Positions 25,488 through 34,580 of a stretch of DNA of 64,000 nucleotides are shown here, one piece after another. The position numbers and the translations under genes are program-made. Origin of the DNA: Shewanella putrefaciens (GTDB lineage: Bacteria > Pseudomonadota > Gammaproteobacteria > Enterobacterales > Shewanellaceae); NCBI RefSeq assembly GCF_016406325.1, contig NZ_CP066370.1, positions 3,782,001 through 3,846,000 of the forward strand. Reading direction: 5' to 3'. The notes beneath the pieces are model-generated. The model saw only the letters and a list, made by a program, of their open reading frames with translations. It did not search any database and had not been told where the DNA came from. Numbering within the stretch: the stretch's first letter is position 1; each line of letters opens with the position of its first letter.

Positions 25488-28067
25488 TCATGCGCGTTGT
25501 GCTAAACCCATCTCATATTGCTCACGATACAAGCTGAGTGGTTGTGGGCGCCCTATTGCATACCCTTGGGCATAATTAATCCCTATAGTTTGTAACCTAT
25601 CAATAATATCTTGATTTTCAACGAACTCAGCAACAGTTTCAATGCCCATCACACGGCAAACATCCTGAATCGATTTAACAATGGCGTAATCTTTAGCGTT
25701 TACGGCTAAGTTTTTGATAAAACAACCATCGATTTTCACATAATCCACAGGGAGTTCACGCAAGTAGCCGTAGGAGGCAAAACCACTACCAAAGTCATCC
25801 AACGCGAATGAAAAACCGAGTTTTCGTAACTGTTTGAGCATTTCCATGCCGCGGTTTCGATTTTGAATCGCCGTAGTTTCGGTAATTTCAAAACAAATAC
25901 ATTGGCTTGGAATATCAAATACCCTTTGCTGTTGGGCAATATATTCCACCATCCCTTCAGCACCAAGGCTATTGCCTGAAAGGTTAATTGAAATACAATG
26001 ATCTGGCCACAGGACTGGATGTAAAGACAACCATAAAAAAGCCTTTCGGATCACTTCTTTATCTATTTCTGGCATCAGCTTAAATCGCTCTGCGGCAGCA
26101 ATAAACTGTGCAGGGGCTAAAATGCGACCACAGGGTTCCTGTATTCGCAGTAGGATCTCCATCCGTTGCCGTTGTGGACCCGTTCCTAAGCCTCTAATAG
26201 GTTGGTAGTACAAAATAAGTTCATTTTCTTCAATGGCTTGAGCAATCCTTACCGCCCACTTAGGTGCATTTCGTTGGTAGGTGAGCTCTTTATCTTTATC
26301 ATCATAAATATGGATTTGATTCGCCCCCTTCGCTTTAGCAGCAAGACAGGCAATATCAGCATCTTTCAACAACTCTTGCGCATTGATATAAGGTGCACGA
26401 CCAAAGGCGACACCGATACTTAAGCCAACTTTATAATTGCAGTTTTTATCATTTAGCACTTGTAATGAGACTTGAGCACTGATCTGCTTTAACAACTGCA
26501 CCACAGATAAAGCACTGCGATTACAAATCACTAAACCGAACTCATCCCCACCAATCCGCCCCAATAACTCCTGTGGACCAAGGCAGGCTTGCATCACTTT
26601 AGCAACCATGGCCAACATGCGATCCCCTGCCGCATGGCCACAACTGTCATTGATAAGCTTGAATTGCTCTAAATCGAGATAGCATACGGCAATGGCTTTG
26701 GCGTTGTCAGCAAAACTCAGCAGTCGCTCATCGAAGGCCTGACGGTTAAGCAGTAAAGTAATACTGTCAAAATCGGCTCTTTTTTGTAACTGGCGCTTCA
26801 GTAACTCTTCTTGAGTAATATCGCGTAATATCACTACGGTGCCGACGATTTCTTTATCGTGATTGCGTAGATTACTGATACTGCGCTCCATAATCCGAGG
26901 TGTAGCGGTTAATAACTTGATTTTCTCGACCTGTGGCGCAGTCTCTCCGAGACGAATACAGGTAAATACAGCCTGATTTAACTGTTCTCCTGCTTTTAAT
27001 AAACTAGCAAGTGTCTGATTAATCGCATAACAACTTGCCATATTCAAAAGTGATTCTGCCCGAGGATTCATATAAATGACTCTGGCGTCCACATCGGTTA
27101 AAATGACCGCTTCGGCAATCGATTCTAAAGTGATTTTAGCTCGTTCTTTTTGCTGATAAATCCTCGCTAATAAACTATTCACTCGACTAGCCAGCACTTC
27201 TAATTCTTCATTACCGTCTGCGGTTACAGGCTGATAAACGCTCGCCATAGGATCGATTAACGCCAATTGTTGCATCAGATTCTTAAAAGGTTTGAGCAAA
27301 CCTCTTCGTAACCAGATATAACCTAAACCAACAATAAAGACGCCAAGCAGAATAAAACCCATCGATACCCAATCGAGTTTAAATCTCACCTCTCGAAAAG
27401 GCCCATCGGAAAATTGAACTTGCAGATAAATGGGGGTGTTTTTTAATAAACTGGGAACTTCAATCACCTCACTGTGAACCCCTTCTATCGTTGGGAGCAC
27501 CGAAGCTGCGTGACTCATAGACACCTTTGACACTAACAATGCCTGAGCATATTCAAGCAAATCGTTATCTGCCAAATGGCGCACAAGTAACACATACTGA
27601 TTGGGAGCAGATTTTACCGCTGTAACGACATAAGCCTGATTACCAATTAAATATGCCCCTTCGACTCTTTGATCATCGGCCTCAGTCACCGCTGTCGCAA
27701 TTTCCCGTAGGTTATCATTTGGAAAGGCTCGCTCATTAGGAAAGAAGGTCTGTAGCTCCCCCTGGCGTAAGATATACCAACTGAGATTGGCAGACATTGA
27801 ACTAGCGTGCCAAGAGGATTCGAGATCTTTAAGCTGAGTATTGTCTAGCTGCGATAAAGGTAACGCATAGATATTGGTGAGAAAGCCCAAACGATCGACA
27901 TCGATTTGGAATTGCTGCTGGATATTAGCAAGTTCACGGTTAGCACTGTCTTGACGTAATAACTCTACACGATGGTCATACCAACTACCTAAACAATAGG
28001 AGACTAAAACCACCGCTGGAAGACAAAAGCCCACTATAAATATCAGTATTTTCTTGCCAATGTGCAT
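25488..28067 (-). CDS. Membrane PAS-GGDEF-EAL cyclic di-GMP enzyme
   Basis: An 859-residue inner-membrane signalling protein. A membrane helix at about 7-28 is followed by a periplasmic sensor of about 210 residues, a second helix at about 236-254 (MGFILLGVFIVGLGYIWL), a HAMP-like linker, PAS (about 310-420), GGDEF (about 430-590; RIGGDEF intact, no RxxD inhibitory site) and EAL (about 605-850). The EAL catalytic set is complete: EILLR, NLSGNS, EITET, DDFGSG, KIDG, EFVE, QGYAIGRP. It is probably a phosphodiesterase, with the GGDEF domain either active or GTP-regulatory. Confidence 0.92.
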   Translation of the reverse strand: MHIGKKILIFIVGFCLPAVVLVSYCLGSWYDHRVELLRQDSANRELANIQQQFQIDVDRLGFLTNIYALPLSQLDNTQLKDLESSWHASSMSANLSWYILRQGELQTFFPNERAFPNDNLREIATAVTEADDQRVEGAYLIGNQAYVVTAVKSAPNQYVLLVRHLADNDLLEYAQALLVSKVSMSHAASVLPTIEGVHSEVIEVPSLLKNTPIYLQVQFSDGPFREVRFKLDWVSMGFILLGVFIVGLGYIWLRRGLLKPFKNLMQQLALIDPMASVYQPVTADGNEELEVLASRVNSLLARIYQQKERAKITLESIAEAVILTDVDARVIYMNPRAESLLNMASCYAINQTLASLLKAGEQLNQAVFTCIRLGETAPQVEKIKLLTATPRIMERSISNLRNHDKEIVGTVVILRDITQEELLKRQLQKRADFDSITLLLNRQAFDERLLSFADNAKAIAVCYLDLEQFKLINDSCGHAAGDRMLAMVAKVMQACLGPQELLGRIGGDEFGLVICNRSALSVVQLLKQISAQVSLQVLNDKNCNYKVGLSIGVAFGRAPYINAQELLKDADIACLAAKAKGANQIHIYDDKDKELTYQRNAPKWAVRIAQAIEENELILYYQPIRGLGTGPQRQRMEILLRIQEPCGRILAPAQFIAAAERFKLMPEIDKEVIRKAFLWLSLHPVLWPDHCISINLSGNSLGAEGMVEYIAQQQRVFDIPSQCICFEITETTAIQNRNRGMEMLKQLRKLGFSFALDDFGSGFASYGYLRELPVDYVKIDGCFIKNLAVNAKDYAIVKSIQDVCRVMGIETVAEFVENQDIIDRLQTIGINYAQGYAIGRPQPLSLYREQYEMGLAQRA

Positions 28068-28330
28068 CTTTTACCACGGCTTATTAAGACTAAGGGCTTC
28101 GCACTATCCTTCACTGTGCCATGCAACATATCCCATTTACGAATAGTATTAAACATCACTTAGCTTTATCCGTTGCTAAAGTAAGCAATAGCATGCAATT
28201 AATTCTATTTTACCCTTTTGATTTAACGCATTAATTCATTAAATAAACACAGTAAAAACTTAATTCTGACTATCTGTTCCCAACTGGCTTAACTCAACAC
28301 TAGCACTATTATCAATTTATCTTAAAGAGT
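28068..28330. other. Intergenic region upstream of the GGDEF-EAL gene
   Basis: A gap of about 260 bases before the hemE terminator, AT-rich, presumably holding the promoter of the leftward signalling gene. No conserved site was recognised. Confidence 0.5.
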
Positions 28331-28363
28331 AGACAAAAAAAACAGGCCCATTATGGGCCTGTT
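28331..28363 (-). terminator. Terminator after hemE
   Basis: On the minus strand AACAGGCCCA (complement of 28354-28363) pairs with TGGGCCTGTT (complement of 28341-28350), 3-base loop, followed by TTTTTTT. Confidence 0.9.
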
Positions 28364-28378
28364 ACAGAACACAACTTA

Positions 28379-29443
28379 TTACTTATGGTATTGTTTTGAT
28401 TGTGCATGTACAGCTTTAATAAAAGCACCAGCATGTTCAGGATCCACATGTTGATGGATACCATGCCCTAAGTTGAACACATGGCCAGTTCCTTCACCGT
28501 AACCCGCTAAGATTTGGCTCACTTCTTCTTCGATACGTGGAATTGGCGCATATAACATGGATGGATCCATATTGCCTTGCAGTGCCACTTTATGACCGAC
28601 ACGGCGACGAGCATCGGCAATATCAACTGTCCAATCTAAGCCTAAAGCATCACAACCGGTTTCAGCCATGGCTTCTAACCATAGACCGCCGCCCTTAGTG
28701 AATAGTGTGACAGGGACTTGGCGACCATCGGCGAAACGAGTCAGGCCATCAACAATTTTCTGCATATAGCGCAATGAGAATTCACGATAAGCCGTGTGCG
28801 ATAACGCACCACCCCATGAGTCAAAAATCATTAATGACTGGGCACCGTTAGCCACTTGAGCATTCAAATACAAAATTACAGAATCAGCTAACTTATCAAG
28901 CAACATATGCAATGCAGCAGGCTCGGCGTAGGCCATCTTCTTGATTTTTTCGAAGGTTTTACTTGAACCACCTTCCACCATATAAGTCGCAAGCGTCCAA
29001 GGTGAACCAGAGAAACCAATTAATGGCACGGCACCATTTAACTCACGGCGAATCGTGCTCACAGCCTTCATCACATAACCGAGTTCATCCTCAGGATCTG
29101 GGATTGAAAGCTTTTTAATCGCATCGATAGTGTCTGTGGGGCGCTCAAAACGTGGACCTTCACCCGCCTCAAAATACAGACCTAAGCCCATAGCATCAGG
29201 CACTGTCAGAATATCGGAAAATAGAATAGCAGCATCAAGTTCATAACGGCGCAATGGCTGCAAAGTCACTTCACAAGCTAATTCGTGGTTTTTACATAGA
29301 GACATAAAGTCACCCGCTTGTGCGCGAGTCGCTTTATATTCAGGGAGATAACGGCCAGCTTGACGCATCATCCAAACGGGGGTCATATCGACAGGCTGTT
29401 TTAGTAGGGCGCGTAAATAACGATCATTCTTTAATTCTGCCAT
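28379..29443 (-). CDS. hemE: HemE: uroporphyrinogen decarboxylase
   Basis: A 354-residue cytosolic enzyme converting uroporphyrinogen III to coproporphyrinogen III in heme synthesis. Signatures: [15 protein letters not shown] near the N-terminus, the [10 protein letters not shown] segment with the catalytic Asp, [16 protein letters not shown], and [15 protein letters not shown] near the C-terminus. Length is standard. GGAATC precedes the ATG. It has its own terminator and is not obviously in an operon. Confidence 0.98.
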   Translation of the reverse strand: MAELKNDRYLRALLKQPVDMTPVWMMRQAGRYLPEYKATRAQAGDFMSLCKNHELACEVTLQPLRRYELDAAILFSDILTVPDAMGLGLYFEAGEGPRFERPTDTIDAIKKLSIPDPEDELGYVMKAVSTIRRELNGAVPLIGFSGSPWTLATYMVEGGSSKTFEKIKKMAYAEPAALHMLLDKLADSVILYLNAQVANGAQSLMIFDSWGGALSHTAYREFSLRYMQKIVDGLTRFADGRQVPVTLFTKGGGLWLEAMAETGCDALGLDWTVDIADARRRVGHKVALQGNMDPSMLYAPIPRIEEEVSQILAGYGEGTGHVFNLGHGIHQHVDPEHAGAFIKAVHAQSKQYHK

Positions 29444-29641
29444 TTGGCTTGATTCCTAGACTTATTGAGATCCGCTGGGCCGGTAGTTTAGCATTTACGC
29501 GAATAATGTAACCAATATGAGCTAATTTATGTGAGCTAATCCCCATCATTGACGTCCATTTAGCCAGTTCAATCCAAAATGTTAGCCAGATAACATACTG
29601 TTTAATAATCAAACCAGAAGTCACAGTCAGACAGAAAAAAG

Positions 29642-29670
29642 TTGCGCCAGTTCCCTGCCTTTGGTATAAA
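29642..29670 (+). promoter_or_regulatory. Sigma-70-like promoter of a candidate small RNA
   Basis: TTGCGC (29642-29647) and TATAAA (29665-29670) are separated by exactly 17 bases in an intergenic region. Transcription would begin at about 29677, with no open frame before the strong terminator at 29734-29770. Confidence 0.5.
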
Positions 29671-29676
29671 AAGTCT

Positions 29677-29770
29677 GCGCTAGCAAGAACAATCAAGAAG
29701 CTCGTCGCATCGAGCCTGCTATATACTTTACTCGCCCAACGATAGCTTTCTATCGTTGGGCTTTTTATTT
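29677..29770 (+). ncRNA. Candidate small RNA between hemE and rsd
   Basis: About 94 nt bounded by a well-spaced promoter and a perfect 12-base terminator hairpin GCCCAACGATAG/CTATCGTTGGGC (29734-29761, CTTT loop) with TTTTTATTT tail. No coding gene ends here on the plus strand, so the terminator needs its own transcript. A small internal hairpin GCTCG (29700-29704) / CGAGC (29711-29715) precedes a single-stranded TATATACTTTA linker. The architecture is that of a Hfq-type trans-acting sRNA. I do not recognise it as Spot 42, RyhB or another classic RNA. Its target is unknown. Confidence 0.5.
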
Positions 29771-29900
29771 CTATTTTTTCATACAAAACAGCCTGTTTGT
29801 TCATTTGGTTCTTTATCGCAAAAGCCAATAAAAAGGGTTGATCGAATCCAGACTTATCCCTACATTAGGATCATGTGCTAGCAGCTAAATGGAATGCATC

Positions 29901-30386
29901 ATGCTGAGAAAACTTGAAAAGGCAGAACGAAAGTGGGGCGGTTCAAATAAGCTTATAGATCAATGGCTAGAAAATCGCCGCAAACTACTAGTGCATTATT
30001 GTCAGATTGCTGGCCTACCGCCCTACGGCAAATCCGAAAAATCTCTCCCCTCTTTAGAGCATGTTAAGTCCTTCTGTGATCTGTTAGTGGATTATGTTTC
30101 TGAAGGCCATTTTGAAGTGTACGACCAAGTCGTTACCGCCTGTGAAAAATTTGGTGCATCGAGTAAAACCTTAGCGCAACAAGTTCTACCAAAAATTACT
30201 CCTACCACAAGTGCGGCATTAGATTTTAATGATAAATATGCCGAGGCTCAGGATGATCATGTCTTATATCAACTCGATAAAGACTTATCTGACCTTGCCC
30301 ATACCATGGAAACCCGTTTTGAACTTGAGGATGAACTCCTTGAGGTCCTGTATAACAAGCATTCAGAGCAAACCCAACAGATATAA
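29901..30386 (+). CDS. rsd: Rsd: sigma-70 anti-sigma factor
   Basis: A 161-residue helical protein of the Rsd/AlgQ family, which binds region 4 of the housekeeping sigma factor and shifts RNA polymerase to alternative sigma factors in stationary phase. It starts MLRKLEKAERKWGGSNKLID, matching the family (GSNKLVDRWL in E. coli), and shows VHYCQIAGLPPY and a C-terminal acidic helix LEDELLEVL. The frame is open from an ATG at 29889, but ATG 29901 fits the family start and has GGA at suitable spacing. Confidence 0.9.
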   Translation: MLRKLEKAERKWGGSNKLIDQWLENRRKLLVHYCQIAGLPPYGKSEKSLPSLEHVKSFCDLLVDYVSEGHFEVYDQVVTACEKFGASSKTLAQQVLPKITPTTSAALDFNDKYAEAQDDHVLYQLDKDLSDLAHTMETRFELEDELLEVLYNKHSEQTQQI

Positions 30387-30420
30387 TTCATCCCACAACG
30401 AATGCTCTTTTTCAGACAAT

Positions 30421-30450
30421 AAAAAAGCCAGCGTAAGCTGGCTTTTTTAT
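30421..30450. terminator. Bidirectional terminator between rsd and acnB
   Basis: AAAAAAGCCAGC (30421-30432), GTAA loop, GCTGGCTTTTTT (30437-30448): a symmetrical hairpin serving convergent genes. Confidence 0.93.
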
Positions 30451-30464
30451 TTTATATCAATTAA

Positions 30465-33062
30465 TTACACTGCCGTCTGGAAGATCACTTCCGCTGCTTT
30501 TTTCGTGTAAGAATCGATTTGGTCGAAGTTCAAGTAACGGTAAGTGTCAGCCGCCGTAGCATCCAACTCTTTCGCGTATTCTTGGTATTCTTCAACCGTT
30601 GGCAGACGACCCAATAGCGCTGCAACTGCCGCTAATTCCGCAGAGGCTAAGTAAACATTCGCGCCTGTACCTAAACGGTTAGGGAAGTTACGGGTAGAAG
30701 TCGACACCACGGTTGCACCTTCGGCCACACGTGCTTGGTTACCCATACACAGTGAACAGCCAGGGATCTCGATACGCGCACCGACGCGACCAAAAATCGC
30801 GTAATAGCCTTCTTCGGTCAGTTGATCTCTGTCCATCTTAGTCGGTGGCGCAATCCACAGACGCGTTGGCAATGTCTTAGCGAACTTGTCTAACATCTTA
30901 CCAGTCGCACGGAAGTGACCAATGTTAGTCATACAAGAACCGACAAACACTTCGTCAATCTTCGTTTGCGCAACAGATGACAGTAATACTGCATCGTCTG
31001 GATCGTTAGGCGCACACAGGATTGGCTCTTTGATCTCGTTCAGATCGATTTCGATTACTGCAGCATACTCGGCATCTTTATCGGCGCTCATCAGCTCAGG
31101 ATTCGCTAACCACTCTTGCATGCCTTTGATACGACGCTCTATCGTACGACGATCACCGTAGCCTTCGGCGATCATCCACTTCAGCATAGTGATGTTCGAG
31201 TTCAGATATTCGATGATAGGCTCTTTGTCTAACTTGATAGTACAACCCGCTGCAGAGCGTTCTGCTGATGCATCAGACAGTTCGAATGCCTGTTCAACTT
31301 TCAGGGATTCTAAGCCTTCGATTTCCAGTACACGACCAGAGAAGATGTTCACTTTACCTTTCTTCTCAACGGTCAGCATCCCGAGCTCAATGGCTTTAAG
31401 CGGGATAGCATGCACCAGATCACGCAGTGTGATACCCGGTTGCATTTGGCCCTTGAAGCGCACTAATACGGATTCAGGCATGTCGAGCGGCATAACGCCA
31501 GTCGCGGCAGCAAACGCCACTAGGCCAGAACCTGCTGGGAATGAAATGCCGATAGGGAAACGCGTATGTGAGTCACCACCAGTACCGACTGTATCTGGTA
31601 GCAGCATACGGTTTAACCATGAGTGGATAACACCGTCACCTGGGCGCAGTGATACACCACCACGGTTCATAATGAAGTCTGGCAGCGTATGATGTGTGTT
31701 CACATCAACTGGCTTTGGATAGGCCGCTGTGTGGCAAAATGACTGCATCGTCAAATCGGCACTGAAACCTAAACAAGCTAAATCTTTTAGCTCGTCGCGG
31801 GTCATAGGACCTGTAGTATCCTGTGAGCCCACAGACGTCATCTTAGGTTCGCAGTATTGGCCAGGACGCACACCCGCTACGCCGCATGCTTTACCGACCA
31901 TCTTCTGCGCCAGCGTGTAACCTTTACCTGTATCGGCGACATCCTGTGGACGTACGAATACGTCAGATGCAGGCAAGCCTAAGACTTCACGAGCCTTGTC
32001 AGTTAAGCCGCGACCAATGATCAGTGGAATACGGCCACCCGCACGGACTTCGTCTAACAAGACTTCTGTTTTTAAGCTGAACTCTGAAATGACTTCATCG
32101 CTGCCGTGGCGCTTAACAATGCCAGCATAGGGGTAAATGTCGATAACATCGCCCATTTCCATTTTGCTCACGTCAAGCTCAATTGGCAGGGCGCCCGCAT
32201 CTTCCATCGTGTTGAAGAAAATCGGCGCAATTTTACCGCCTAAACAGAAACCACCAGCACGTTTGTTAGGGACGAATGGAATATCATCGCCCATAAACCA
32301 CAGCACTGAGTTAGTCGCTGACTTACGCGATGAACCCGTACCCACAACGTCACCCACGTACACCAATGGGAAACCTTTGGTTTTCAGTTCGTCTAATTTC
32401 TTGATTGGACCTACGCTACCAGGTACATCAGGCTCGATACCGTCGCGGGCGTTTTTCAGCATCGCTAACGCGTGCAATGGGATATCAGGACGTGACCAAG
32501 CATCGGGCGCTGGAGACAAGTCATCGGTGTTGGTTTCACCAGAGACTTTGAATACTGTCAGGGTTACTTTGTCCGCTAATTTTGGACGGCTTAAGTACCA
32601 GTCTGCATTCGCCCAAGCTTCAACCACTTGCTTAGCAAACTCATTACCTGCTTCCATCTTCTCAACCACATCGTGGAAAGAGTCAAACATCAGTAGAGTA
32701 TGAGCTAGGGCTTTAACGGCCAATGGTGCGAGGGTTGGATTATCCAACTGCGCGATCAGAGGTTCAATGTTATAGCCACCTTGCATAGTGCCTAATAACT
32801 CGGTAGCACGCTCAGCAGACAGAATAGGTGAAGTTACAGTGCCTTTGGCAACCGCATCTAAGAAGGCCGCTTTCACATAAGCCGCTTCATCAACACCGGG
32901 GGGAATTCGATTTTCGAGCAGGTCAAGGATAAAAGCCTCTTCACCTGCGGGTGGGGTTTGAACCAATTTAACCAGTTCAGCCACTTGATGTGCATCTAAT
33001 GGCTTAGGGACTACGCCCTCTGCAGCACGTTCTGCGACGTGTTTACGATATGCTTCTAGCAC
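30465..33062 (-). CDS. acnB: AcnB: aconitate hydratase B
   Basis: Bifunctional aconitase 2/2-methylisocitrate dehydratase, 865 residues, the length of E. coli AcnB. The N-terminal HEAT-like domain ([20 protein letters not shown]) is followed by the swivel domain and the [4Fe-4S] core with [15 protein letters not shown] and [15 protein letters not shown] cysteines. The start is GTG at 33062, matching the family N-terminus and preceded by AAAGAGGA; the frame extends 11 codons further but without family similarity. TCA-cycle enzyme, possibly under ArcA control (candidate site 33320-33337). Confidence 0.97.
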   Translation of the reverse strand: MLEAYRKHVAERAAEGVVPKPLDAHQVAELVKLVQTPPAGEEAFILDLLENRIPPGVDEAAYVKAAFLDAVAKGTVTSPILSAERATELLGTMQGGYNIEPLIAQLDNPTLAPLAVKALAHTLLMFDSFHDVVEKMEAGNEFAKQVVEAWANADWYLSRPKLADKVTLTVFKVSGETNTDDLSPAPDAWSRPDIPLHALAMLKNARDGIEPDVPGSVGPIKKLDELKTKGFPLVYVGDVVGTGSSRKSATNSVLWFMGDDIPFVPNKRAGGFCLGGKIAPIFFNTMEDAGALPIELDVSKMEMGDVIDIYPYAGIVKRHGSDEVISEFSLKTEVLLDEVRAGGRIPLIIGRGLTDKAREVLGLPASDVFVRPQDVADTGKGYTLAQKMVGKACGVAGVRPGQYCEPKMTSVGSQDTTGPMTRDELKDLACLGFSADLTMQSFCHTAAYPKPVDVNTHHTLPDFIMNRGGVSLRPGDGVIHSWLNRMLLPDTVGTGGDSHTRFPIGISFPAGSGLVAFAAATGVMPLDMPESVLVRFKGQMQPGITLRDLVHAIPLKAIELGMLTVEKKGKVNIFSGRVLEIEGLESLKVEQAFELSDASAERSAAGCTIKLDKEPIIEYLNSNITMLKWMIAEGYGDRRTIERRIKGMQEWLANPELMSADKDAEYAAVIEIDLNEIKEPILCAPNDPDDAVLLSSVAQTKIDEVFVGSCMTNIGHFRATGKMLDKFAKTLPTRLWIAPPTKMDRDQLTEEGYYAIFGRVGARIEIPGCSLCMGNQARVAEGATVVSTSTRNFPNRLGTGANVYLASAELAAVAALLGRLPTVEEYQEYAKELDATAADTYRYLNFDQIDSYTKKAAEVIFQTAV

Positions 33063-33497
33063 GGCAACATTCCTCTTTGTTTGGCGCTCTAACAACGAAA
33101 CTGCACGTCTTCTTTATTGAAGCTGACAGTCCGACATGATCGACCCGTATTTCCGGCCAGCAGTATACTACAGCTTTGCAAAAGTATGAATCAGGTCACA
33201 CTCAGCGAAAGGCGAAATAAGGGCTAAACCCGGCGGTATAAACAAACTTACGGGAATAATAAAACAAGCGAAATTAGACAATAGTTTGAAAACAGACAAA
33301 AAATCATAAGCTACAAAGAGTTAACATAAGTTAATCAATTTAAAATCGAACGATTATTTTTTTGCACACCAATTCCTTTCCACCAAAAATATTTCTCAAC
33401 TTTGTGTATTTAGGCTTTGAAGATGGCGAGCCTTAAACATACACTCAAGCTCCCAGAGCATAACGCTTAGTTATCATTCCCATCCTTTGGAGTAGTA
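33063..33497. other. Divergent acnB / phosphatase intergenic region
   Basis: A 435-base AT-rich gap that must carry promoters in both directions. The only site recognised is the ArcA-like direct repeat at 33320-33337. Confidence 0.5.
33320..33337. promoter_or_regulatory. Candidate ArcA-binding direct repeat
   Basis: GTTAACATAAGTTAATCA contains two GTTAA units ten bases apart, as in ArcA sites (GTTAATTAAATGTTA type). It is about 258 bases before acnB. ArcA repression of TCA genes is established in enterics; here it is inference. Confidence 0.35.
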
Positions 33498-34151
33498 ATG
33501 ACATCCCTTAGTATTCAAGCCGTTATTTTTGATATGGATGGCATATTAATTGATTCAGAACCCCTGTGGCAACGTATTGAATACGATGTTTTATCCGCAC
33601 TCGGCGTCCCTGTCACTATCGAAACGATTCAGCAAACCACGGGGCTGCGTATCGACCAATGTGTCGATTATTGGTATCACAAGGCGCCTTGGGCCGATTA
33701 CGACAATACTAAGGTCAGCAAAGCCATAGTTGACAAAGTTGCTGAAGAAATTCGGCAAACCGGTGAACCTATGCCTGGCGTTCAGCAAGCAATAGCATAC
33801 TGCCAAGCCAAAGGATTAAAAATAGGCTTAGCGACCTCATCACCAACAGCTTTGATTGACGCAGTGCTGGCAAGACTTAAGCTCAAGAGCCAATTTATGG
33901 CAGTAGAATCAGCAGAGGCGCTCACCTATGGCAAACCACATCCCGAGGTTTATCTCAATTGTGCGACCGCTCTAGGGGTCGATCCACGTTATTGCCTTGC
34001 CATCGAAGACTCTTTCAATGGCCTGATTGCGGCCCGCGCCGCCAATATGCAAACTGTTGCTATCCCTGCGCTAGAGCAACGCGGCGAGGCCAAATGGATA
34101 ATTGCTCACCACCAATTGGAGAGTTTGTCTGAGCTAAACAAAGTGTTATAG
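33498..34151 (+). CDS. hxpB: HAD-family sugar phosphatase (HxpB/YniC-like)
   Basis: A 217-residue HAD phosphatase. Motif I is FDMDGILIDSEPLW (Asp nucleophile at about 11 and acid at 13), motif II the Ser of LATSSPTALID, motif III Lys in TYGKPHPEVYL and motif IV AIEDSFNGLIAA. A helical cap lies after motif I. It closely resembles E. coli hexitol/2-deoxyglucose-6-phosphate phosphatase. It probably dephosphorylates sugar or sugar-alcohol phosphates. TTGGAG precedes the ATG. Confidence 0.85.
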   Translation: MTSLSIQAVIFDMDGILIDSEPLWQRIEYDVLSALGVPVTIETIQQTTGLRIDQCVDYWYHKAPWADYDNTKVSKAIVDKVAEEIRQTGEPMPGVQQAIAYCQAKGLKIGLATSSPTALIDAVLARLKLKSQFMAVESAEALTYGKPHPEVYLNCATALGVDPRYCLAIEDSFNGLIAARAANMQTVAIPALEQRGEAKWIIAHHQLESLSELNKVL

Positions 34152-34205
34152 ATAAGAGCAACCCAAATTGATTTGAGAGACTTGAATCACCGCGAGGACA
34201 AACTG

Positions 34206-34532
34206 ATGAAGTATTATGTGTTGTTAGCCCTCTGGACGGCGAGTTTACCCGCCTTAGCTACAGATTCCATGCGCTGTAAGCAATTCGTTATTAGCGTTGG
34301 CGATCCTCTGGACATAGTATTAGAAAAGTGTGGTCATCCCAGCGAAGCCAAAGAATACAGCCAACCGGCGACTTATCGAAACTCCGCGGGCGATATCGTC
34401 GTCGATCCGAGCAAGTTACCGATTGAGTATACTGAATGGATCTATGATTTTGGCCCGTCAAGATTGATGCGGCGTATTTATGCCGCCGATCAGAAAATCG
34501 AAAAAATAGAAACCTTAGGGTATGGGCATTAA
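34206..34532 (+). CDS. DUF2845 secreted protein
   Basis: A 108-residue protein with a signal peptide (MKYYVLLALWTASLPALA) and the DUF2845 pattern: CKQFVISVGDPLDIVLEKCGHPSE with paired cysteines and a WIYDFG strand further on. Periplasmic; function unknown. The frame extends to a TTG at 34173, but ATG 34206 has GAGGA seven bases upstream. It is only 54 bases after the phosphatase, so possibly co-transcribed. Confidence 0.85.
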   Translation: MKYYVLLALWTASLPALATDSMRCKQFVISVGDPLDIVLEKCGHPSEAKEYSQPATYRNSAGDIVVDPSKLPIEYTEWIYDFGPSRLMRRIYAADQKIEKIETLGYGH

Positions 34533-34540
34533 CCTAAGCA

Positions 34541-34570
34541 AAAAGCCAGACATTGTCTGGCTTTTTATTA
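34541..34570. terminator. Bidirectional terminator, DUF2845 gene / peptidase
   Basis: AAAAAGCCAGAC (34541-34552), 3-base loop, GTCTGGCTTTTT (34556-34567). Confidence 0.92.
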
Positions 34571-34580
34571 ACTCAATCTG

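Noticed and set aside
29424..29828. 134-codon minus-strand frame overlapping hemE start
   Set aside because: Overlaps the candidate sRNA and terminator in antisense; no recognised domain and no ribosome-binding sequence.
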